DNA of 64,000 nt, from positions 1 to 64,000 of the forward strand of contig JBFWMG010000001.1 of assembly GCA_050251715.1 (NCBI GenBank), given 5' to 3'. The stretch's first letter is position 1. Each line of letters begins with the position of its first letter. The DNA is from JBFWMG01 sp050251715. GTDB taxonomy: Bacteria; Desulfobacterota; Desulfovibrionia; Desulfovibrionales; Desulfovibrionaceae. The notes beneath the pieces were generated by a model. It did not search any database, had not been told where the DNA came from, and worked only from the letters and a program-made list of their open reading frames with translations. Of the stretch, positions 17,967 through 27,018 are shown in pieces. Both the position numbers and the translations under genes were made by a program.

Positions 17967-19090
17967 ACACGCGTGCGTCCGAAAGCGCGGCGGCGCGCGG
18001 CATGGACTGGTGGCTGCTGGCCACGGTGCTCACGCTGGTCGCGTTCGGCTTGATGATGGTGCTGTCCGCGAGCGGCATCATGGCCGAGAAGGCGCACGGC
18101 GACAAATACCATTTCTTCCTGCGCCAGCTCCTGTTCGCGGGCGTGGGCGTGGTGGCCATGAGCGCGGTGGCCCGCCTGCCCCGGCGCGTGCTGTACGGCC
18201 TCAAGTACCCGGCGCTGTTTGGCGTCATGGCGCTCATCGTGCTGACCATCGCCAGCCCCCTGGGCGTGGAGGTGAACGGGGCGCGGCGCTGGCTGCGGCT
18301 GGGCCAGCTGACCATCCAGCCCATGGAGTACGCCAAGATCGCGCTGGCCATCTACCTCGCCTGGTTCTTCAGCAAGAAGCAGGAGATGGTGAAGAGCTTT
18401 TCCGTGGGTGTGGTGCCGCCGTTCGCGGTCACGGGCGTGCTGTGCGTGCTGCTGCTCCTGCAACCGGACTTTGGCGGCGCGGCGGTGTTGGCCATGCTGC
18501 TCTTTCTCATGTGCCTGGCGGGCGGCACGCGCCTCGTCTACCTGCTCATGTCCCTTGGCGTGGCGTGCATGGGCGGTTGGATGCTCATCGTGCAGTCCAC
18601 CTACCGTTCCCGGCGGCTGTTGGCCTTCCTCGATCCGTTCAAGGATCCCCTTGATACCGGGTACCAGCTGGTCCAGTCGTTGTACGCGCTGGGATCGGGC
18701 GGGCTGTGGGGCGCGGGGCTGGGCCTGGGCAAGCAGAAGTTGTTCTTCCTGCCCGAGGCGCACAACGACTTCATCATGGCCGTGGTGGGCGAGGAGTTGG
18801 GATTCTTCGGCGTCTCCCTGGTGTTTGGGCTGATGGCGTTCCTGCTCTGGCGCGCCTTCCGCGTGGCCACCGTGCAGGATGACCTGCAGGATCGCCTCAC
18901 GGGTTTCGCCATGACCATGATCCTGGGGCTGGGCGCGGTGCTCAACATGGCGGTGGTGCTCGGCGCGGCCCCGCCCAAGGGCGTGGCCATGCCGTTCCTC
19001 AGCTACGGCGGCTCGAACCTGCTCTGCTCGTTCCTCTGCATCGGCATCCTGCTCAACCTGTCGCGCGGCAGCGGGGCGCCGCAAAGGTGA
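17963..19090 (+). CDS. ftsW: peptidoglycan glycosyltransferase FtsW
   Basis: 375-residue SEDS-family membrane protein with about ten helices. FtsW polymerises septal glycan strands from lipid II together with FtsI. Typical blocks are NGARRWLRLG, LLLLQPDFGGAAVL, and the C-terminal signature FLSYGGSNLLCSFLCIGILLN. The ATG is within the murD stop (ATGA overlap at 17963-17966), implying coupled translation. Confidence 0.94.
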   Translation: MNTRASESAAARGMDWWLLATVLTLVAFGLMMVLSASGIMAEKAHGDKYHFFLRQLLFAGVGVVAMSAVARLPRRVLYGLKYPALFGVMALIVLTIASPLGVEVNGARRWLRLGQLTIQPMEYAKIALAIYLAWFFSKKQEMVKSFSVGVVPPFAVTGVLCVLLLLQPDFGGAAVLAMLLFLMCLAGGTRLVYLLMSLGVACMGGWMLIVQSTYRSRRLLAFLDPFKDPLDTGYQLVQSLYALGSGGLWGAGLGLGKQKLFFLPEAHNDFIMAVVGEELGFFGVSLVFGLMAFLLWRAFRVATVQDDLQDRLTGFAMTMILGLGAVLNMAVVLGAAPPKGVAMPFLSYGGSNLLCSFLCIGILLNLSRGSGAPQR

Positions 19091-20181
19091 TGGATATGCG
19101 GCGCGTCATCCTGACCACGGGCGGCACGGGCGGGCACATATTCCCGGCCTTGGCCGTTGCCGAAGAGATCCGCAGCCGTTTTCCGGCCGCGTCGATCCTT
19201 TTTGTGGGCGGGGCGCATGGACCGGAGGGCGCATTGGCCCGCGCCGCCGGACTGGATTTTGTGGGACTGCCCGTACGCGGCGTGCTGGGGCGGGGGCTCA
19301 AGGGCGTGGCCGCCGGGCTGGCCATGCTGCGCGGGGTGGCCATGGCCATGGGCGTCATCGGACGGTTCAAGCCCGAGGCCGTGGTGGGGTTCGGCGGCTA
19401 CGCGGCGTTCAGCGCCATGTTGGCCGGCGCGCTGCGCGGCGTGCCCACGGCGCTGCACGAGCAGAACTCCATTCCGGGCGTGACCAACCGCATCATGGGC
19501 CGGTTCGCCAAAAGGATCTTTCTCTCGCTGCCCGACATGAGCCACAGCTTTGCCCCGGCCAAGACCGTGGCCACGGGCAACCCGGTGCGGACCGCCATCC
19601 GCGCCATCCGGGATGCGCGCGGGGCGGGCGGGAACGCCGCGGGCGGCCGCAACCTGCTGGTGCTGGGCGGCAGCCAGGGCGCACGCTCGCTCAATACCGC
19701 CGTGCTGGCCATGCTGCCCAGGCTCATGCAGGCGGGCGTGTCCATCCGGCATCAGGCGGGCGCGGCGGACCTGGAACGGACGCGGGACGGCTACAAGGCG
19801 GCGGGCGCTGACCCGAAACTGGTCGCGCCGTTCATCGATGACATGGCCGAGGCCTACGGCTGGGCCGACCTCTGCCTGTGCCGGGCCGGGGCTACCACGG
19901 TGGCGGAACTGGCCGTGGCGGGCGTGCCCAGCGTGCTGGTGCCGTTCCCCTACGCCACGCACAACCATCAGGTGGCCAACGCGCGCTACCTGGCCGACGC
20001 GGGCGCGGCCCTGTGCGTGGAGGAAAAGGATTTTGGGGCCACCGATCTGGCCGGGGTGGTGCTGGGCTGCCTGGACGACAGGGACGGCGCGTTGCGCGCC
20101 ATGGCGGGCAAGGCCGCCTCGCTGGGCCGCCCTGACGCGGCGGCGGAACTGGTCAGCCAGGTGGAGCGCATCGCGCGGTGA
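19090..20181 (+). CDS. murG: UDP-GlcNAc:lipid I GlcNAc-transferase MurG
   Basis: 363 residues. MurG is a peripheral GT-B glycosyltransferase that converts lipid I to lipid II. The N-terminal loop TTGGTGGHIFPALAVAEEI, the middle LVLGGSQGARSLN, and DLCLCRAGATTVAELAVAGVPSVLVPFPYA are family signatures. The ATG at 19090 shares its A with the ftsW stop (TGATG). GTG 19087 and ATG 19096 are in frame and cannot be excluded; AAAGGTG is the only nearby Shine-Dalgarno-like sequence. Confidence 0.94.
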   Translation: MDMRRVILTTGGTGGHIFPALAVAEEIRSRFPAASILFVGGAHGPEGALARAAGLDFVGLPVRGVLGRGLKGVAAGLAMLRGVAMAMGVIGRFKPEAVVGFGGYAAFSAMLAGALRGVPTALHEQNSIPGVTNRIMGRFAKRIFLSLPDMSHSFAPAKTVATGNPVRTAIRAIRDARGAGGNAAGGRNLLVLGGSQGARSLNTAVLAMLPRLMQAGVSIRHQAGAADLERTRDGYKAAGADPKLVAPFIDDMAEAYGWADLCLCRAGATTVAELAVAGVPSVLVPFPYATHNHQVANARYLADAGAALCVEEKDFGATDLAGVVLGCLDDRDGALRAMAGKAASLGRPDAAAELVSQVERIAR

Positions 20182-20221
20182 GCGCGGGCGGCACGCGGGA
20201 CGTACAACAACGTGGAATGAC

Positions 20222-21583
20222 ATGAATACCAAGATCAAGAAAATTCACATGGTGGGCATCGGCGGTTCGGGCATGAGCGGCATCGCCGAGGTACTGCTCA
20301 ATCTCGGCTACGAGGTGGCCGGTTCGGACATGGCGGACAGCGCGGTGGTGAAACGGCTGCGCGGGTGCGGCGCCACGGTGCACATCGGCCACAAGGCCGA
20401 GCACCTGGGCGAGGCCCACGTGCTGGTCAAGTCCACGGCCGTGACCATGGCCAATCCCGAAGTGGCCGAAGCGGTGCGGCGGGGCATTCCGGTCATTCCC
20501 CGCGCGGAGATGCTGGCCGAGCTGATGCGCCTGCGCACGGGCATCGCCGTGGCGGGCACGCACGGCAAGACCACCACCACCTCGTTCCTGGCCGCCATCT
20601 TCGACGCGGCCGAGCTGGACCCCACGGTCATCATCGGCGGCAGGCTCAATGCCTACGGCTCCAACGCGCGTCTTGGCGGCGGCGAGTTCCTCATCGCCGA
20701 GGCGGACGAATCCGACGGTTCGTTCCTCTGCCTTTTCCCCATCTCCACCGTGGTCACCAACGTGGATGCGGACCACCTGGACTATTACGCGGACCAGAAC
20801 GCCATCGACGCGGCGTTCACCACCTTCATGAACAAGATTCCGTTCTACGGCGTGAACGTGGTGTGCGGCGACGACCCCGGCGTGGCGCGGCTTCTGCCGC
20901 ACATCAAGCGCCTGGTGCTCACCTACGGCTTTGGCGCGCACAACACCCTGCGCGGCGAGGTGGTGGAACTGGGCGCGCGCAGCCGGTTCAAGGTGTTTCT
21001 GCGCGGCGAATACCTGGGCGAGGTGAGCCTGGGCCAGCCTGGACGGCATAACGTGCTCAACGCCCTGGGCGCCATTGGCGTCGCCCTCGAATGCGGCATC
21101 GACAAGGACGTGGCCTTTGCGGGGCTGGCGGCGTTCGGTGGCGTAGGACGGCGGTTCGAGCTCAAGGGCGAGAAGAACGGCGTGGTGGTGGTGGACGACT
21201 ACGGCCATCATCCGGCGGAAATAGCGGCCACCCTGGCCACGGCGCGGGACTGCTACCCGGACCGCAGGCTGGTGGTGGTGTTCCAGCCCCATCGCTTCAC
21301 CCGGACGCAGGCGTTGTTCGGCGAGTTCTGCACCGTGTTCGGCAACGCGGACCTGTTGCTGCTCACGGAGATATACCCGGCCTCGGAATCGCCCATCCCC
21401 GGCGTCAGCGGCATGAGCCTGGCCATGGGCATCACGCAGGTCACGGATACCAAGGTGGATTTCTACCCGGACTTTGACGTGGTCAACGAGGCGCTGCCGT
21501 CGATCCTGCGCCCCGGCGACCTGTTGCTCACCCTGGGGGCGGGCAACGTGTGGACAGTGGGCCAGAAGTACCTGGACGCATAG
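20222..21583 (+). CDS. murC: UDP-MurNAc:L-alanine ligase MurC
   Basis: 453 residues. MurC begins the peptide stem by adding L-alanine to UDP-MurNAc. MVGIGGSGMSGIAEVL is the UDP-MurNAc-binding start, AGTHGKTTTTSFLA the ATP site, EADESDGSFL a middle motif, and VVVDDYGHHPAEIAATL marks the C-terminal domain. The ATG at 20222 is 40 bases after murG. A longer frame back to 19550 overlaps murG and is not real. Confidence 0.94.
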   Translation: MNTKIKKIHMVGIGGSGMSGIAEVLLNLGYEVAGSDMADSAVVKRLRGCGATVHIGHKAEHLGEAHVLVKSTAVTMANPEVAEAVRRGIPVIPRAEMLAELMRLRTGIAVAGTHGKTTTTSFLAAIFDAAELDPTVIIGGRLNAYGSNARLGGGEFLIAEADESDGSFLCLFPISTVVTNVDADHLDYYADQNAIDAAFTTFMNKIPFYGVNVVCGDDPGVARLLPHIKRLVLTYGFGAHNTLRGEVVELGARSRFKVFLRGEYLGEVSLGQPGRHNVLNALGAIGVALECGIDKDVAFAGLAAFGGVGRRFELKGEKNGVVVVDDYGHHPAEIAATLATARDCYPDRRLVVVFQPHRFTRTQALFGEFCTVFGNADLLLLTEIYPASESPIPGVSGMSLAMGITQVTDTKVDFYPDFDVVNEALPSILRPGDLLLTLGAGNVWTVGQKYLDA

Positions 21584-21601
21584 GCGAAACGCGGAAGGAT
21601 C

Positions 21602-22516
21602 ATGGGCATCACGATACTGCCAGGACCGGCGCTGCGGGAGCGCACCACGCTGCAACTCGGCGGCACGTGCCGTGCCGAGCTCGTGCTTGCGTGCGAGGCG
21701 GACGCCGAAGCGCTGCCCGCCACCCTGCGTGAGACGGGCGGCATGCCGTTGGTGCTCGGCTTTGGGAGCAATATCCTGGCGTGCGACGGGGAACTCGATC
21801 TCACCATCGTCACGCCGCCGATCGGGACCGGTCCGGAAGCGGTGCGCCAGGATGTGACGTGCAACTGCGACGAGGCGGTGTTCGTGCGGTGCGGCGCGGG
21901 CGTGCGGCTGCCCAGGCTGCTGGCGTGGCTGGGCGAACGGGGTCTGTCCGGGTTGGAAGGCCTGGCCGGCATCCCCGGCTCGGTGGGCGGCGCGGTGGCC
22001 ATGAACGCCGGCTCCTACGGTGTGGAGATAGGGGCGCGCGTGAACAGGGTGCGCGTGTTCACCGAGACCCACGGCCTGGTCTGGATGGGGCCGACGGACG
22101 TGACGCTCGGATACAGGCACTTTTCGGTCAAGGGGCTCGCGCGGGATGCGCTGTGCGTCGTTCTGGAAGTGGAACTGGCCATGACCCCCGCCCCGGCGAT
22201 GGACATCAAGGCGGCCATGGCCGCCCACATGGCGCAAAAGCGGGCCACCCAGCCCATCACCGAGGCGAGCGCGGGCTGCGTGTTCAAGAACCCGGCCCCG
22301 GGTGTGAGCGCGGGCAAACTGCTGGATGATGCGGGGTTCAAGGGCTTTGCCCTGGGCGGCATGGCGTTTTCGACCATGCATGCGAATTTCATGATTAACA
22401 CGGGGGGCGGCACCGCGGCCCAGGCCTTGGAGCTGCTTGATCTGGCCAGGGAGCGTGTGCGGGAGCGGTTTGGCCACACACTGCAAACGGAAGTGAGGGT
22501 GTGCCCATGCCTGTAG
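21602..22516 (+). CDS. murB: UDP-N-acetylenolpyruvoylglucosamine reductase MurB
   Basis: 304-residue flavoprotein that reduces enolpyruvyl-UDP-GlcNAc to UDP-MurNAc. FAD-binding motifs LGFGSNIL and GLAGIPGSVGGAVAMNAGSYG are present. SAGCVFKNP and HANFMINTGGGTA in the C-terminal domain fit the type that contains the catalytic serine or cysteine region. GGAAGG precedes the ATG. It overlaps ftsQ by 10 bases. No ddl (D-Ala-D-Ala ligase) follows, unlike many dcw clusters. Confidence 0.93.
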   Translation: MGITILPGPALRERTTLQLGGTCRAELVLACEADAEALPATLRETGGMPLVLGFGSNILACDGELDLTIVTPPIGTGPEAVRQDVTCNCDEAVFVRCGAGVRLPRLLAWLGERGLSGLEGLAGIPGSVGGAVAMNAGSYGVEIGARVNRVRVFTETHGLVWMGPTDVTLGYRHFSVKGLARDALCVVLEVELAMTPAPAMDIKAAMAAHMAQKRATQPITEASAGCVFKNPAPGVSAGKLLDDAGFKGFALGGMAFSTMHANFMINTGGGTAAQALELLDLARERVRERFGHTLQTEVRVCPCL

Positions 22517-23376
22517 CACTGGTTCGGCCCAAACGCGCCTTTTCGTTGCCCTGCGGCGGCAACCGCTACGCCTGTTCTTCCGGCGGCGGCCTGCTGCGCG
22601 GCATGGGTGGCGGCGCGGGCGCGTGCCTGTCGCGGATGGTGTGCTGGCTGCTGACGATCTGCCTGTGCCTGGCGTTGTTGGCGGCACTGTCCGTGGGGTT
22701 GCTGGCCGCCTACCGCTGGCTCACCAACTACGAGTTCTTCACGCTCAAGACCATCGAGGTCGTGGGCAATCAGCGGTTGAGCTACGGCGAGGTGGTGGAC
22801 GCCGCCGCCGTGTCCGTGGGTGACAACGCCTTGGGCGTACCCATGCACGAGATCGAGAACCGCCTTGTCAGCAACCCGTGGATCAAGGGCGTGCGCGTGA
22901 AACGGATGCTGCCCGGCGCCTTGCGCATCAGCGTGACCGAACGCGTGCCCTGCTTTTGGGTCAACCGCGACGGCCGCATGCAGTACGCCGACGAATACGG
23001 GCGCATCATCGCGCCGGTGGAGCCGGGCAAATTCAGCTCGCTGCCGGTGCTCAAGGTCACGGGCATGACCCAGGACGAATTGGCGCTTCTGCCGGAGATC
23101 GTGCAGGGGATCGACGCCCTGCGCCCACCCTTTGCCCTGGCGGACGCGGTGTGGGTGGGGCTTTCACCCGGCAAGGGTTTGGAACTGTATTTGGACGGCC
23201 AGGATCGCCTGTTGTCGGTGGGGCTTGCGGACTGGAAGGCGAATCTCGCGCGCTTGGGCGCGGTATGGAAGGATCTTGAGCAGCGCGGAGAATTGGGCGC
23301 GGTGCGCGCCATCCGCGCCCACGGCGAGAACGTGTGGGTGCGGCGCGACGGCGGCCCCATGGATGACGGGCGCTAG
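22507..23376 (+). CDS. ftsQ: cell division protein FtsQ
   Basis: 289 residues. A cytoplasmic tail of about 40 residues precedes one membrane helix (LTICLCLALLAALSVGLLAA). A POTRA domain follows (FFTLKTIEVVGNQRLSYGEV through NPWIKGVRVKRMLPGALRISV) and then the FtsQ beta domain. FtsQ recruits FtsL-FtsB and other late divisome proteins. The start at 22507 has GAGGG 7 bases upstream and lies inside murB; GTG 22501 is an alternative. Confidence 0.9.
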   Translation: MPVALVRPKRAFSLPCGGNRYACSSGGGLLRGMGGGAGACLSRMVCWLLTICLCLALLAALSVGLLAAYRWLTNYEFFTLKTIEVVGNQRLSYGEVVDAAAVSVGDNALGVPMHEIENRLVSNPWIKGVRVKRMLPGALRISVTERVPCFWVNRDGRMQYADEYGRIIAPVEPGKFSSLPVLKVTGMTQDELALLPEIVQGIDALRPPFALADAVWVGLSPGKGLELYLDGQDRLLSVGLADWKANLARLGAVWKDLEQRGELGAVRAIRAHGENVWVRRDGGPMDDGR

Positions 23377-23433
23377 AACCCGGCGCTAGAACCCTGGCGG
23401 CGAATCAACGCTCCAGACGGACAGGAGGACGGC

Positions 23434-24660
23434 ATGGGCAAATCCGGATTGATCGTGGGCCTGGATATCGGAACCACCAAAATTTGCGCGGTGGTGGGTG
23501 AAGCCACCGGGAGCGGCGTGGACATCGTGGGCATCGGTTCAAGCCCGTCCACGGGCCTGCGCAAGGGCGTGGTGGTCAACATAGAACAGACCGTCCAGTC
23601 CATCAAAAAAGCGTTGGAAGAGGCCGAGCTCATGGCCGGATGCGAGATCAGGTCCGTGTATGCGGGCATCGCGGGCAGCCATATCAAGGGCTTCAACAGC
23701 CATGGCGTCATCGCGGTGAAAGGCGGCGAAGTCGGCCCCAAGGACGTGGAGCGCGTCATCGACGCGGCCAAGGCCGTGGCCATTCCCCTGGACCGCGAGG
23801 TCATCCACATCCTGCCCCAGGAATACATCGTGGACGACCAGCGCGGCATCGCCGATCCGCTGGGCATGGCGGGCGTGCGGCTTGAAGTGAAGGTGCACAT
23901 CGTCACCGGCGCGGTGACCAGCGCCCAGAACATCGTGCGCTCCTGCCACCGGTCGGGCCTCGATGTGTCGGACATCGTGCTGGAGGCGGTGGCCTCGTCC
24001 AAGGCGGTGCTCACCGAGGAGGAACGCGAGATCGGCGTGGCCATCGTGGACCTGGGCGGCGGCACCACGGACATCGCGGTGTTCGCCAACGACTCCATCA
24101 AGCACACCGGCGTGCTGGCCCTGGGCGGCGCCAACCTGACCAACGACATCGCCTTTGGCCTGCGCACCAACATGGGCGCGGCGGAAAAGATCAAGGTCAA
24201 ATACGGCTGCGCCCTGGCGGACCTCATCCAGGAAGACGAGGTCATCGAGGTGCCCAGCGTGGGCGACCGCGAACCGCGCAAGCTCTCGCGCCAGGTGTTG
24301 GCCGAGATCTGCGAGCCGCGCATGGAGGAAATCCTGGGCCTGGTGGACCAGGAACTGGTGCGCTCCGGCTTCAAGAACATGCTGGGAGCGGGGGTGGTGC
24401 TCACGGGAGGCACCGCGCTCATCCACGGCATGCAGGAGTTGGCGGAACAGATATTCAACGTCCCGGTGCGCATTGGCTACCCGCGCGAGGTGGGCGGCCT
24501 GAAGGATGTGGTGAACAGTCCCATGTACGCCACGGCCGTGGGACTTCTGGTCTTTGGCGCGGAAAAGGAAGGGATCGAGCATAAGTTCCGCATCCGCGAC
24601 ACCAATGTCTTCAACCGCATCCTGTCCCGGATGCGCAAATGGTTTGCCGACATTTCCTAG
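23434..24660 (+). CDS. ftsA: cell division protein FtsA
   Basis: 408-residue actin-fold ATPase that tethers FtsZ to the membrane. GLDIGTTKICAVVGE is the first phosphate loop and DLGGGTTDIAVF the second; GAGVVLTGGTALIHGM is the adenosine motif. The C-terminal segment FNRILSRMRKWFADIS is an amphipathic membrane-targeting helix typical of FtsA. ACAGGAGGACGGC gives a strong ribosome site. ftsZ follows after 132 bases. Confidence 0.95.
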   Translation: MGKSGLIVGLDIGTTKICAVVGEATGSGVDIVGIGSSPSTGLRKGVVVNIEQTVQSIKKALEEAELMAGCEIRSVYAGIAGSHIKGFNSHGVIAVKGGEVGPKDVERVIDAAKAVAIPLDREVIHILPQEYIVDDQRGIADPLGMAGVRLEVKVHIVTGAVTSAQNIVRSCHRSGLDVSDIVLEAVASSKAVLTEEEREIGVAIVDLGGGTTDIAVFANDSIKHTGVLALGGANLTNDIAFGLRTNMGAAEKIKVKYGCALADLIQEDEVIEVPSVGDREPRKLSRQVLAEICEPRMEEILGLVDQELVRSGFKNMLGAGVVLTGGTALIHGMQELAEQIFNVPVRIGYPREVGGLKDVVNSPMYATAVGLLVFGAEKEGIEHKFRIRDTNVFNRILSRMRKWFADIS

Positions 24661-24792
24661 AGTGGGCGGCTCTGAAGGCTGAAGCGGGCGTGCCGGAAGT
24701 CCGGTTGGCGACCGAAGCGTGTGTGCCGAGGGTTCGGCATGGATCCATGGAGAGGGCCGGAAACGGCAGGAAACATTTCAAGGAGAGAGGAA

Positions 24793-26034
24793 ATGGAATA
24801 CTTGGAACTGGAAGGCGACAGTGGCGCGAAAATTAAGGTGGTGGGCGTGGGCGGCGGCGGTAACAACGCCGTGAACAACATGATTACCTCGGCGTTGCGC
24901 GGCGTGACCTTCATCGCGGCCAACACGGATATCCAGGCGCTCAACCGCTCCAAGGCGGAATTCAAGATCGCCATGGGCGAAAAGCTGACCAAGGGTCTGG
25001 GCGCGGGCGCGAACCCGGAAATCGGACGCGACGCGGCGCTGGAGTCCATCGAGACCATCCGCAACGTGATCGGCGACTGTGACATGGTGTTCGTCACCGC
25101 GGGCATGGGCGGCGGCACCGGCACCGGTGCGGCCCCGGTCATCGCCCAGGTGGCCAAGGAAATGGGCGCCCTCACCGTGGGCGTGGTCACCAAGCCCTTC
25201 CACTTCGAAGGCAGAAAACGGCTTGAGTCCGCGGATCGCGGCATCGCCGAATTCAGCCAGTACGTGGACAGCATCATCACCATTCCCAACGACCGGTTGC
25301 TCACGTTGTCCAAAAAGGCGACCTTCCTCGACATGCTCAAAAAGGCGGACGAGGTGCTGTATTACGCGGTCAAGGGCATCAGCGACCTCATCATGGTGCC
25401 CGGCCTCATCAACCTGGACTTCGCGGATGTGCGCGCCGTGATGAGCGAAATGGGCCTGGCCATGATGGGTACCGGCATGGCCAAGGGTGAAACCCGCGCC
25501 CGCGAGGCGGCCATGATGGCCATCACCAGCCCGCTGCTCGAAGGCGTGACCATTGACGGCGCCATGGGCGTGCTGATCAATATCACCTGCGGTCTCGACC
25601 TGACCATCGAAGAGGTGAGCGAGGCGGCCAGCACCATCTCCGAGGCGGCCCATGAGGACGCGAACATCTATTTCGGCACCGTGTTCGATGAAAATGCGGG
25701 CGACGAGATGCGCATCACGGTCATCGCCACCGGCATCGGCATGGGCAAAAATTCGTTGAACAAGAATGGGGCGAGCAAAATGAGCCTCTTTGGCGGCAAG
25801 GCCTCGGGCGGCGCCATGGCCTCGGGCGGTGCGGCCAAGGGAAAGGAACTCCAACCGCGTGGCCTTGTGCCCCAGGGCGCAGAAGGGGATCTGAACATCC
25901 CCACCTATCTGCGCAACCAGCGCAACGGCAAGGGTCAGGTGCTGCAAGCCAAACACGCGCCCGGTGAAGACGATTTCATTTTTGACGAGGATGAATATGA
26001 GATTCCTTCGTTCATCAGGAGGCAGGCGGACTAG
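24793..26034 (+). CDS. ftsZ: cell division GTPase FtsZ
   Basis: 413-residue tubulin-like GTPase that forms the Z ring. VGVGGGGNNAVNNMI starts the GTPase domain, GMGGGTGTGAAPVIAQ is the G-box, and NLDFADVRAVM contains the T7-loop region. A glycine-rich linker is followed by the canonical C-terminal peptide DEYEIPSFIRRQAD, which binds FtsA and ZipA-type partners. AGGAGAGAGG sits just before ATG 24793; the longer frame starting at 24721 adds a non-conserved extension. Confidence 0.96.
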   Translation: MEYLELEGDSGAKIKVVGVGGGGNNAVNNMITSALRGVTFIAANTDIQALNRSKAEFKIAMGEKLTKGLGAGANPEIGRDAALESIETIRNVIGDCDMVFVTAGMGGGTGTGAAPVIAQVAKEMGALTVGVVTKPFHFEGRKRLESADRGIAEFSQYVDSIITIPNDRLLTLSKKATFLDMLKKADEVLYYAVKGISDLIMVPGLINLDFADVRAVMSEMGLAMMGTGMAKGETRAREAAMMAITSPLLEGVTIDGAMGVLINITCGLDLTIEEVSEAASTISEAAHEDANIYFGTVFDENAGDEMRITVIATGIGMGKNSLNKNGASKMSLFGGKASGGAMASGGAAKGKELQPRGLVPQGAEGDLNIPTYLRNQRNGKGQVLQAKHAPGEDDFIFDEDEYEIPSFIRRQAD

Positions 26035-26164
26035 ACACGTCGCATGCCGCTGGGCGCACAGCGCCCCTTCATGAGCCGTAACCAGTCGCCATAATCCGGG
26101 AACGGGCTTGAGCCGTCTCTCCCGGCTCAGGCTACATGCTCGGGGAATACACCCCGGCATCATA

Positions 26165-26218
26165 CCGAAAGCGACACGGACAGCCCGGGAACTGTCCGTG
26201 TCGCTTTCGGTGTTTTTA
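26165..26218 (+). terminator. Rho-independent terminator of the dcw cluster
   Basis: A perfect 19-bp stem (arms 26165-26183 and 26192-26210; arm sequence CCGAAAGCGACACGGACAG) with an 8-base loop, then TGTTTTT. It ends the ftsZ transcript and faces the convergent ktrA gene. Confidence 0.93.
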
Positions 26219-26238
26219 TCGGGAAGGGGAAAAGGCCG

Positions 26239-26895
26239 TCAGGCGACAAGCTTGGCGATGTTTTCCGCCTTGCCCACCGCTACCAGGCGGTCGCCCCTGC
26301 TCAAGGGCTGATCCGCCGGGGGCACGAAGCGATAGTCGGCGGCGTCGACCGCCTTGATGGCCACGATCTGCACCTCGTACTTGCTGGTCAGGTTCAGGTC
26401 GCGCAGCGTGCGGCCATGCCAGGCGTCCACGGTGAATTCCTGCAGCAACGCCCCGCCGCCAAAGGGAAGGAAGTCGAGCAGGCCGGGCAGGGCGAGGCTG
26501 TGGCCGAGCTGCCGGGCCATGAGCTGCTCGGGAAAGAGCACGTGGCGCACGCCGAGCCGGGTGAGCACAGTCTCGTGCTCCACGGAGTTGGCCTTGACCC
26601 ACAATTCCTTGACCCCGAGTTCCAGCAGGTTGAGTGAGATGAGAATGCTTGCCTCCATGGACTGGCCGCTCGACACCACCACATGGTCCATGTCCTGCAA
26701 CCGCAGCTGCTCCAGCATGGCCTTGTCCGTGGCGTCGCCCTCGTAGGCCAGGGATATGGTCTCCCCGGCCATGCGCACCCGAGCCTGCGACCTGTCCACG
26801 CCCAGCACCTTGTGCCCCAGTTCGAGCAGGGTGGTGGCTAGTGAAAAACCGAATTTTCCCAGGCCGATGATGCCGACTTCCAGAACCTTGGACAT
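26239..26895 (-). CDS. ktrA: KtrA/TrkA-type potassium uptake regulator (RCK)
   Basis: 218 residues with an RCK-N Rossmann domain (GIIGLGKFGFSLATTLLELG, aspartate in GVDRSQ at the end of the second strand) and an RCK-C domain from about residue 135. Such proteins form an octameric ring that binds ATP/NAD and gates a KtrB/TrkH channel. It lies downstream of ktrB on the same strand. The 119-base gap between them contains a copy of the 3' repeat family. Confidence 0.9.
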   Translation of the reverse strand: MSKVLEVGIIGLGKFGFSLATTLLELGHKVLGVDRSQARVRMAGETISLAYEGDATDKAMLEQLRLQDMDHVVVSSGQSMEASILISLNLLELGVKELWVKANSVEHETVLTRLGVRHVLFPEQLMARQLGHSLALPGLLDFLPFGGGALLQEFTVDAWHGRTLRDLNLTSKYEVQIVAIKAVDAADYRFVPPADQPLSRGDRLVAVGKAENIAKLVA

Positions 26896-26912
26896 GGCGT
26901 CTCCCTCGCGTC

Positions 26913-27018
26913 AAGAGCCTTTTCCCTTTGAAAAAGATGAGATGCTCTTATGCCTTTTGCTGAAATAATACTTCATTATTTCAGCTTCGCGCATTGTTTT
27001 GATGCCAAAATGCGCTAG
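26913..27018 (-). repeat. Dispersed 3'-end structured repeat, copy 1
   Basis: Read on the minus strand this begins CTAGCGCATTTTGGCATC, where TAG is the ktrB stop codon. It continues through the hairpin TGAAATAAT / ATTATTTCA and the shared block GGCATAAGAGCATC, and ends in CTTTTTCAAAGG-like sequence. It lies between ktrB and ktrA. Closely related copies are at 42347 and 52926, with more distant ones at 55904 and 60598. Confidence 0.8.
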
